From NCBI GenBank assembly GCA_029204225.1, contig CM055097.1:2323801-2387800 (forward strand): 64,000 bases of DNA. The letters are read 5' to 3'. Under the pieces are notes generated by a model. That model saw only the letters and a program-made list of their open reading frames with translations, was not told where the DNA came from and searched no databases. This DNA comes from Diphasiastrum complanatum (lineage: Eukaryota; Streptophyta; Lycopodiopsida; Lycopodiales; Lycopodiaceae). Positions 45,801 through 56,890 of this stretch are shown one piece after another (within the stretch, counting starts at the first letter, position 1; each line of letters opens with the position of its first letter). The translations under genes and the position numbers were made by a program.

Positions 45801-48800
45801 AAACACGCAAGAGCACTACTGCTAAGTCTCCTCGCAGCCACTTGTTGCATAGATTATGATGAGGAATGCCTCTCTCTAGGTTCACTTATACATCATCCTC
45901 AAGCACCCACTTAACACTGACCCTTTCCTAACGTCGACACATGGCAAGCTCCATGTACAATCGACGCTTGCCACTTGGCAGTACCTTAACACATTGGCAA
46001 GCACTGTCCGACTCGTGTCACTCATGCACTGGACCAAGTGTCCCAATGAGCATATGACACGTCACACGTGTCCCGTTGATCGGTCAACTCTCCTACTTTT
46101 TGGAGGTCAGTCCAGCAACCTCTAAATTAAGACCCAGTACCCTATTCCAAATATAAGCAGGACAACAAGTTACCAGAAACCTACTATTTACATTTTTACA
46201 AAACACCACAGGCTGGTATGAGCCATTTTAATATTTACAATTTACAAGTCCGACGTGTTCACACTGAGGTAGGAATATAAGTACATAATAGTTGTAATGA
46301 CTAGTAGAGATCAAAGAAGGTTCGTATTAGATCCATATGTGCTGCTATAGACATGAATGAGCCAAAATCACTCTCTTGAGAGCACTAGAGAATTTCCAGA
46401 AGGCTAATGGTGCTTTTGAAATTGCCCTCAAGCAGTTTGCAACTTGGCCCTCAAGCTTCTGACCACAAGTCGAGGCTTCAGCAAAGAGTGGAAAACCATG
46501 AAATTTCAGTCTTTTCCGACTTGTTTCACCTCAATATACTTGAAATAGATGCATCCAACTAATGTAATTGCTTCGATCTGCTCTAACAAACCTATCTACA
46601 AAGTTTATGGCTTTGAAAATGCTCCTACCAATAAAAAACATGAACTATTTCACCCAAAAAAGCCATGTTTTCTAACCAAAAATTGATATTTTCCACATGT
46701 TCTAATGGATATTAACCTCTTACGAGTACAAAAAGATCAGCCTACCCTCAGAACAACCCTCCCTAAGATTTGAGAGTTTTTATTTTGCCATAGTTTATGA
46801 TTCTATTCTACTCTTCAATCACCAATTTGGTGTGGATGTTTGTTTAACCGATAGTGATGTAAAGTTTGATGATCCACTATGGAGTACCTCATTGACCATG
46901 CACTTGCTTGATCATACAATGTCAACGTTGAGCACATTATTATATTGAATTTCAAACTGATGGGTGGTCATCACAATGTTACAATGTAGAACTTTTGTTT
47001 GCATAGCACATGGCTCAAAAATGTTGTTTGATTGGTCATGACATGTATTGGTAGGTTGTATTGATGTTTGGTCCTCGACCTATACTACTAATTTCTTAGG
47101 TATAGTGAGTTCAATTGCTTGCAAGGTCTACATGGTTAAAAGATACACCAATGAAAATGATTAAAGAAAATTGTATTGAATGTTGTCCTAATGACTTTCT
47201 CTCAATAGGTCAATGCAGATTACAAAGGAGTTTGCCATGTAGCTCTTGCTCAAGAGGGACATTGCCGGCCTGGCGAGGTCAACTTCGTACTTGACAAAAA
47301 AAATTTCTCCATCAATTTATTTTAGATTTAGAGCAAGTCATCAAGTGTGCAAATAGTAGGTAGTTTTCGTTTAATTTTGACAATCTCTAATAGCCTAACT
47401 TGAACTTATGACATGGTTGACTTGGCCATAGGTCCTATTCGGCACAGATTCCCACACTTGCACTGCTGGTGCATTTGGAGAATTTGCTACAGGGATTGGG
47501 AACACTGATGCTGGTTTTGTAATGGGAACTGGAAAACTTCTTGTGAAGGTAAGTTTAATGTGATGTGGGCATGTTGGGAATATGGATAATTTTGTTCACT
47601 TGGGTAGGCTTGTTAATATCAATTTTCATCATCAATCAATCCGTTATGATTACCCATGAACAAGCGAAGGAATTCATCAACTTCATTTGCGAGTAGTTTT
47701 AAAATATATCATCAATCTTTTCAATTGACATGCTTACATTCTAGTTCAGTTATAGTTATGATACGTTTTTAAAATTTGTGAAAGAAAGGGAAGTTTATCT
47801 AGATGGTGCTATCATTTGAGGATTACATATAGACGCGTAGTAAAGATTTTGAGATGTGGAAAGCAACCAAGTGAGTTAGGGACAATTATGGAGGTGCGAA
47901 CTGTGCCCTCAAACAGTAAACCAATATAGGAGTAACTAAGAGGCATGTAGCTAGGAGAACGTTTAAAAATGAATGAAAACTCCTAATCATTTGATGAGAA
48001 TGTTATGCACTCGATGTAGGTAGTAGTTTAGAAGCTATTGGTCTGAAACATATATTAAGCTACGTTTTGGCATTTCAATATTGTATAGGCTATTGTGCCT
48101 TGCATATCGCATACGCTAAATATATAGTAGTAGGCGGACTTGGACAATCATCCTATACCTAGACTGTACGTTATTGTATTCTAACAAACAATGGCCTTTC
48201 AAAATGTTGGTCCAAATGAAAAATGGCTTCATATAAAGGAATTCCTAGTTGTATAGGTAAAATTTTGGGGTTTATTGTAAAGTACCTTTATTTTGACAAA
48301 TGTAAAAAACTAGATCCTTTATGCTACACTCAGAAATGCCATTAAAAGGCAATTTGGTCTACATTACCTAGAGGATACAATATTTGTTTTGATTTTGTAT
48401 TGGGATAAAAGGTATTGTTACATGCAATATAAGATGCTCTCTACCTGTAGTACTAAGGTTAGTTTGATACAAGGCCATCTCTTTGGGGTGGGTATTGATG
48501 TCTTAGTATCTGAATGTTTATTGGCTTGATCTAGGCTCAAGGTGATCATTTTAGTTACTTAGTCACTTGAGATAAGCAAGAACAAAAGTGAGCTGCTTGT
48601 TCTAGGATTACTGGTAAAATTAGTATGGTGGGCATTTTACACATATTAACATGTGTGCAGTAAATATATAAACTCAGCACCTTAGTATATGTGCCAACAT
48701 AGTCTAGCATATAATCAACTATAATAGCTGAAATTAATTGTTAAGCAATTCATTTTGATGCTTAGCCTCATCTGCACTATTTATGTTGATTGACATTTGG

Positions 48801-51800
48801 TGTCAAGCATGCTTATCACTATTATTGCTAAACAATGATTTAATATGTTGTCCTTGATTGCATTGAACGAGTTAAGATTTTTCCATCAAGTAGTTATTAT
48901 TAAAAAATATTGGAAGATTTGGAAAAGAAAGGAAGCAAGAGAGTTATTGTAATATTGTCTTCAACACCTCTCAAGTATCTTCCAACAAAATCTAGTCAAT
49001 ATCAATGCCTATTTTCTTTCCATTCTATCTAAAACAAGGATATACTATCATCAGTGATTCATAGTTTAGAAGAAACCCGAGTTCAAGAGTGTTGCCAAAT
49101 GTGCTTAACCAAGATAAAATATTCTTTCATTTGATTAGTATTTTAGGATCTATTCATGTCAAAAAAAGATTATAAACTAACCTTTCCTTAGAAGTTTCTT
49201 TCTTTGAGTTGTCAAATGCAATATGCTATGCAAATTTGAACGGAAATAGAAATCATAGGATGCCAATAACTAAGAGAAAACTCACATGCATGGAGGATGG
49301 TTTCAAAGCCCTAGTGTTAGGAACAACGTAACCACGAGGGAGGCAAAGCTAGTTCGATCCCCCTAGCCAATGCACTCTCTTATAGAATGCCCCTCCTAGC
49401 CCAGTGTGAGTTTGCATGCATGCGGTAGGTGGTAGTTGTTGCTGACACCCACCGTTCATGTTGCATGCATGGGTTACTGATGCATGCGGAGTCCCAGTCC
49501 TTATCTGAAAGACTGATTCACACTATCCTCTGCCTCCGATGGTTAGCTGCACCTAGAAGTACTGTTGGGTCGGTACTGTTACGGTCTCGTAACACTCCCT
49601 CCTCCTTAAGAGCTGTCTTGGTCTTCTAAGACAAAATCTGGATACAATTGTCGAAGTATGCTGCCCTTTTCCCAAATCCCAAGTGGCATTCTCAATTGGC
49701 TGATGCTTCCGCTTGATTAGATATTCCTGATATAGGGTATGACGTGTCTATGTCAATGTCAGCGATGCTAATTTCCTTGATCTAAATAAGAAAGCATTGC
49801 TTGGTATTCAAAAGCTTTCCCTATGCTTTCATAAGTTATTCATGCATATCAAAATTCATAACTCAATAAATGTCACTTGAAGGACAAGTCCTATGGATCA
49901 GTAAGACACACTTACAACGAAGTCAAGGTCGACTTGTTGCCTTTATTTGCCTTAAACCGTGTCATAGAGTTTTGCGTCTGATCATTGATGTCATCTGTTG
50001 TGCTAATCTTAAATTTCTTTGCAATTTTGTGTGTGGTCAAGCTTATTTAGAATACTCAAGCATAACAAACATTTGAATGCTTTAAGCAATCTCAGTGACA
50101 ATGTTATTTCAGGTACCCCCAACTTTAAGATTTGTGTTGGATGGTGAGATGCCCAACTACCTTCTTGCAAAAGATTTAATTCTTCAGGTTGGTTCTGCAG
50201 TATGCTCATTAGTGCATACTCTGCTGCTTAGTGCTCACTGCTCTGTCACTTAAGATGAAGAGAAGTGTCCCCAAAAAATATGATGACTTTAAAATCTTTG
50301 GCATAAGGTTTTGTTTCGTACATGGTAACTTGTTTCTCCCGTTTCTTTAGGTGAGGAAATGTGTTGCACGTTGCCAGATGTTTGGAGGGCCTGAGAAATC
50401 TTTAGATAGAAAAGCAGTCACAACATATTCAGTATGTTTATAAACAAATGAAAGTTCTGCTGGTTCTTGATAAGAGTTATATCGCTGTTTTGATGAGGAT
50501 GTTGCAGATTATTGGAGAGATAAGTGTCTCTGGTGCAAGATACAAAGCTATGGAATTTGTTGGCACAACTGTAGATAACATGACGGTATTTTTAAGTTTA
50601 TTGCTTGGATTTGGTTGTGTCAATCAAGTCTTGCAACCTAGCTGCTTAGTTTAAAGGTGATGACCATGTTTCACGCAAAGTTACAACTGAAACAATTCTG
50701 CAATTTGTAGTAGTTTATTCAACAATCAGACTTTCTTTGCACCTAATAGTTGCTAGGCAATGAAATTTTCCTATGATTTTACTGATAACCATTTGATGAA
50801 AGATGTAAGTTGTTTTTATGCTGTTTTGAAGACAACTGAAAATGCATCTTCTCGATCTTATCAAATTTTTTTGTGAAGCTAAGCATAGATAATCGTCTTA
50901 TGGCGCTTCTACAGATGGAAGATAGAATGACATTGTGTAACATGGTCATTGAGGCTGGAGGCAAGAATGGTGTAGTGGCTGCTGACAAAGTGACGTTTGA
51001 CTATCTTGAGGTGCATGATAACTCACAACTGATGCTAGATTTAGATGAAAGATTGGTTCTACTTGATTTTGCTATTCAATTTAATTGTTTTTGTGCGCCA
51101 TTGACATTGATGTACATGTTATATCTTGATCACAGGGAAAGACCAGCATTCCCTATGAGCCTGTACACAGTGATGATTCTGCCAGGTATGCTGGTGCTTC
51201 CATTCAGTGTAATTTTTCCCTTAAGAGAGACAACCTTATATTCTTATGGATTGGAACCACAACCACTGGATGCTGATTTTTTACATCTTTCATTATGGTT
51301 CAACAAGGGTCAAGTTGTTCTGGTCTTTTTCCTTAGTGAAACTGCCATGCAAGGATAACTGTACAATTATTATCTTGATGTGTTAGTTTTCTTCTTTCTT
51401 CAGGAAACTAGTACTTCGAATATAAGGAGGTAAGTAGATTACATGCAGTATTATTGTGCACAGCCCCTTCCTTAGAATCAACCCCAATTTTTGCTTTTGC
51501 TTACAAGGTCTATGCACCTGGATAGATTAGTTACCACATGATGGAATGGTTGTTTTATGTCATTTGTAGAGTTAATACTTGACACTCCCCATATGGTTCT
51601 CAACATATGGGGAGTGTCAAGTATTAACTCTACAGATAACATAATAACTGTAATAAAAAATTATGGTAAGATCGGTCTCACACAATGCAAGTATCAAACA
51701 TGTCAGATGACATAAAACCAACTCAAAGTGATGGGGGAACTAATTTTGCTAGAAATTTTACGGTATGCTAATGCACCAAACGTCATGGTACAATATGTAT

Positions 51801-54800
51801 TTTAGTTAGATCCCTATCGCTTAAGTCAATAAATGGGTTCCACAAATTGCATGAGCTTGTAAGTATGCACTTTTTATGTTGGAAAGAGACTCTTGATTGC
51901 CAAGTCATCTTGACATGTGCATAAGCCTCCTATCAATGTAATGAAATGTCTTAGTCACGTGAAATAACACGGGTTGACTCATTATGCTCGAGCACAGAGT
52001 TGGCTTTGTTTGCACTCAGCTTGATAAAGCCAAATTATGTGCTCTACCTATTTAGACAAGGAGTATTAATAACTTAAGCTGTTTCTTTCAGCTCAAAAAG
52101 CCAGAAAATTATTTGGGTGAATCATCACCTTAGTCTCATAACAGTACTGGTAAAATCTGCCTCTAACATAAAAAGAGAGAAAAACAATTGCCATTAAAAG
52201 GCACCATTTTAAGGCTGTACCAAAAGGTAGATCTTACAAATAGTTTGTTTATGAAGCAAACCAGCATCCAGTCAAGGTGGGAAAAGCTTGAATAAAGGTA
52301 GTGAAGCAAGCCAAAAATTAGCTAAGTGATTTCTTTTAAATGGTTGCTTTTTTTCTATTGGGACAAAATGCTGAGCAACATGAGGAGAAAAAAAAGAGTA
52401 AAGATTTAATCTTTTGCCACAAAATAGAACCAAGGTTGTAAACATGTAAACAGAAAAAAGTAAACAGGTAGGAGCAATCCCGAATACCATCTACTAATAT
52501 GTAATGAAAAAGTTACTATAGCTATGCCTTTATAACTTCTTGTAACCATAAAAATGTGAGGAAGTTGTTTTTTAGAGACAAAAGAGTTGATAAAGTTTAG
52601 AATGTGGCTGAGTGTTGTAACCAGTCTACTTTCCTCATCATTTAGGAGTCGTTTGATGCATGAAAGCCTAAGGAAAGATTTCAAGGAAGACATGCCAAAG
52701 GAAAGTAAAGTCTGTCATAATTAGCAGTGATTTTATTTTGTATTTTTGTTGACTCTTTCCTGTTAACATTCTACTTAAAGGCTGTACTACAAAACTAAAG
52801 CCCCACTATTTTCAAAAAAATTGATTAAAAAAAGGCAGTGAACTTTGCAAAGTGGAGCAAAGAACAGGTTGGAAATTTTGGATATAACAATGATGAAAGT
52901 TGCCTGAGTTTCTATCAATTGACTAACCTAAGAAGCAAGAACCTAAAATGGCAGCAAAAAAAAGTAGGCAAAATAAAGCCAAAACATCTGAAAAGGCAAG
53001 AGAGAAGAAAACCTCCACAAAGAGTGAGTAGCAGAGCAACAGAACAGTGAAAAGGCTAGCAACCAAAGCACTGGCAACAAGAAGATCTAGCAACTGACCC
53101 ATGGAAAAAGGGAAAACATAGAGATTCGAAAAACAAAGGGAATGGACAAGGAGAAGAAGGAGCCTATTCAAACGACATTCTGAAGCAAAAAACACCTAGG
53201 GAGAAAGTCCAAATTAGACTACTACCAAAGGGAAAAGGTAGCTTTTGTGGCAGAACCACCGGTAGCAGCACGCAGAATCAGGAACAAAACACCAGTGAGC
53301 GAGAGGAAAGGAAACACAGTACAGCAAGCACAGAAAACCAGAGACCAAGGAGTGAAATAAATAGGACGAAGCTCAGCATGCACTAGCCAGGGCACGATGA
53401 AGCACTCTGCCAAATCCATCATTGTCAAACTCTAGAATGCAAGGGATTCTCCATAACAAGTAGTGATGCAGATTGGAAAGATGCAACAGAATGAGGACAC
53501 ATGGCCCATGGAGAGCAGAAGCAAGGTTGCCATCTCTACAATGAACAGTGACCGTGAAGAAAAGCTGCATCAGGCAGCTGAAGAAAGTCACCAGAAGTAG
53601 CATATACAAGCCAGCACAACAGAAAAACCTAGCCAGGCTAGAGGAGGAAGAAGGGGGAGGACTGGCATAAGCGAAGAATAAAAAAACCTCACAAAAAACG
53701 CAAAAAAAAACTGGCCAATAAACAAAACAAGTAACAATTCCCATATAGGAGTCAAACCGAGTGGGAGAGAAAAAAACCAGGAAACAAGAAGTGAAGGAGA
53801 GAGAGAAGTGAGGGAGGTTAAAGAAAACTCACAACCCAGATAGACAAAGAGAATGAAAAAAAAACCAAAAAGATCAAAGTGAGAAGTTAAGGGCACGGGA
53901 AAAGACTGAAGGAAACTAAAAAGACTATAGGAGTAAAAGGAGAAAGTTATTTTGCAGGAAAACCAGGAAGTCAGTGCACATATTGCAGCAAATAAAGTCG
54001 TAACTGCCAGAGGTCTTCATGAAAAGTTAAAATGATGTGTTGTTACAGTCATACTGTGAAATGGAAAACTCTACTTAGCATCAGAATAGTAAGCTATCCT
54101 TGCTAGGTAGTAGGCCATTCCACTTTTTCCCAAAAAAGAACAATCTATCTATTAGCCAAACTTCTATTATCATTTTCAGTTTTGTAATTCGATGGAGATT
54201 TCATTAAATATCAATTTTCTTCCATATCTGACCTGGAATTCATTGCATCAGATTCAGATCAGTTTTTCTAATTGACATATAGCTAAGTAGAAGTCTTTTT
54301 TAATATATGTTGTTAGCAAAGGTAATTGCTGTAAGAAAATAAAAAAGAGCAAATAAGTTGAGCTTCATGTATGTGTGCGCTCGAACGTGTGCATAAATTA
54401 CTATTTGGAGAAGGGTTTTTATGCAACATACATGTTAGAGAATATCTTGTGAAAGTTTTACCCAAGATGTGACTTCTATGAAGATTGATCACAACGTACA
54501 AACTTAGATTTAAAGGTTACAAACATTGAACGACAAATTTGATCAAATACATCCAAGATCAGAAGAGATAAAAAAAATCCCAAAAAGATTGATACCAATA
54601 GACCAGACATGAGGGTCCAGGCCGGAATGCCCGCGTCTGCGTTTGCGTCCGACGCCCGGACCCGGACGCGTCCAACCCTCGGACGCGGGGTCGGACGCGT
54701 GTGTGTGTGTGTGTGTGTGATGATTGTGTGTGTGGTAATTTATGTGTGTGTGTGTGTGTGTGGATATTGTTGATTTGTGTGCATACAGATGTGTGTGTGT

Positions 54801-56772
54801 GTGGTGATCTGTGTTTGAGAGAGAGAGAGGAAGAGACAGAGAGTGTGAGGGACAGAGAGAGAGGGGATTTGTGTGTGTGCGCGAGTGTACGAGACATGGT
54901 GTGTGTTTGTGGGTTTAGGATTAAGGGTTTAGGGTGCTTGGGTTTGGGGTTTAGGGTTTAGGGTGAGAGAGAGAGATTAGATTTGCGTGCTTCTGTGTGT
55001 GTGTGTGTGTGTGTATGTGAGAGAGAGAGAGAGAGAGAGAGGGAGAGATATGGCCGCTCGTCCCATTTGGGATGAGGTGGAATTGTTGCCCGACAAAAAG
55101 TGGCGTCGCCCTTTTTGTCGAAAGCAGTTCACAGGGAACGCCTCTCGGGTTCGAGCACATTTGCGGGGGTTGCGAGTCCGACCCACGGGGGGACGCTACG
55201 GGATCGGCGTTTGTATGGTCATCCCCGCTGCGGAGAGGGCTCGCGTTCTCGAGACATATTCTGAGCCAGTTGCTGAGCCCGACGAGCCGTCCACAGATGC
55301 CGCTTACTCTATTTTCACTGGTGCACCCACTGCCACCGCCCCTGCCACTGGTACACCCAGCGCCACCACCCCCACTGTCCCATCCGCACCCGCCACCGCC
55401 TCCGCCTTCGCCTCCGCCACAGCCACCCGTACCCCCTCCGCCAGTTCTCCCCATGGATCCACAGCCTCCACTGCTGCACCTACGCCTCTGCCATCACCGT
55501 CAGATCTGCACGGCCCGTCCACATCCTCCGCTTCCGCACCAGCACCTATGCCACCACCTCCAGATCTGCATCGTCCATCCACATCCTCCCAGCCATCCAC
55601 ATCCCGAGGCACCAGACAGATGTCCATGCCAGGATCTTTTAGAGAGGGGCAGCACAGAGAGGCCACCAGGACCATAGCACGGATGTTCTATGACCTGAAC
55701 CTCCCCTTTATCATTGCATCATCCCGCATCTTTCGAGAGGCTATCTCGAAAGTTGTAGTCTACGGGCCCGGCTACACACCGCCCACAACCGACGCACTAC
55801 GCGGCCCTTTGCTCCAGGACCGGGTTGCATCAGTCAGAGAGAGACTGGCCGCACTGCAGGAGGCTTGGGATAGATACGGCTGTTCCATCATAGCTGATGG
55901 GTGGACTAATCGTCGTAGACGTCCACTCATCAACGTGATTGTTTCTAGTTGTTATGGTTCCATGTTCCTGCGCAACATCGACGCCTCCGAGGCATTTACG
56001 GCATTATCCGCGCAGTGATAGAGGAGGTCGGGCCACAACGCGTTGTCCAGGTACAATTTTTTTTCATTAGTTGCTTGGTCATTATTGCTTAATGTTGATT
56101 CAAAAGTTTTGATGCCGATGCCGATGAGACCATCCCCCCTCCTTGTTGACGTTCCATTGCCCTCCTCTGATGATGAGCCCACATATGATTCAGACGAGAC
56201 GGTCGACCTTGCAGGGGATGGTCCACGTGCCCCACCCAGTACTCCCGCATCACGCCCCCTTTCAGATGATGGTTGGTCAGAGTTTGCGAGGGAGACAAAG
56301 GCTGCTGCCTAGAGACAGATAGCGCAGAGACGACTTAGAGCATCACAGGCAGGCAGTTCTTCCCAGAGACCCCCCCGTGGCAGGAGACCCCCAGACAGGA
56401 GTGTACCACAAAGGGTTCCTTCCGGTAGACCCAGAGGCAGGCCAACCAAGAGGGGACGCACTGATGATTTTTCTAGTCGTCTCTTGGCAGGTGTTGGCCC
56501 AGACTTAGAGGAGTCCCAGATGCCCCCAGACTCCCAGCCAGACTTTGTATTTGACAACCCTGCAGATGCATCTGGCACGCAGAGGGATGATTTTTTTAGC
56601 ACAGACTTGTAGATACTGATACACATTTTAGCATCATGTACAGTGGCATCAGATCAGATGTATATATTTTTTTGCAGTCTATTTGTGTCATGGCTAATTT
56701 ATCGTGGTTGCTTACAAATGGTTAGCTCTGTGAAATTTGAATGGTTAGTCAGAAATGGTTTGCTCCGTGCAA

Positions 56773-56831
<59 letters not shown>

Positions 56832-56835
56832 AGCA

Positions 56836-56890
<55 letters not shown>

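Noticed and set aside
50873-51358. A single 161-codon gene across exons 9 and 10
   Set aside because: It reads through introns 9 and 10; family alignment and splice sites show two exons joined by intron removal.
52923-53896. Hydrophobic open frames on the minus strand resembling membrane proteins
   Set aside because: They are the complement of a purine-rich strand (Phe, Leu, Ser codons) with no start context or domain.
54951-55675. Gly-rich or Val/Ala-rich open frames opposite the transposase linker
   Set aside because: Antisense shadows of the Pro/Ser/Thr-rich linker of the hAT transposase.
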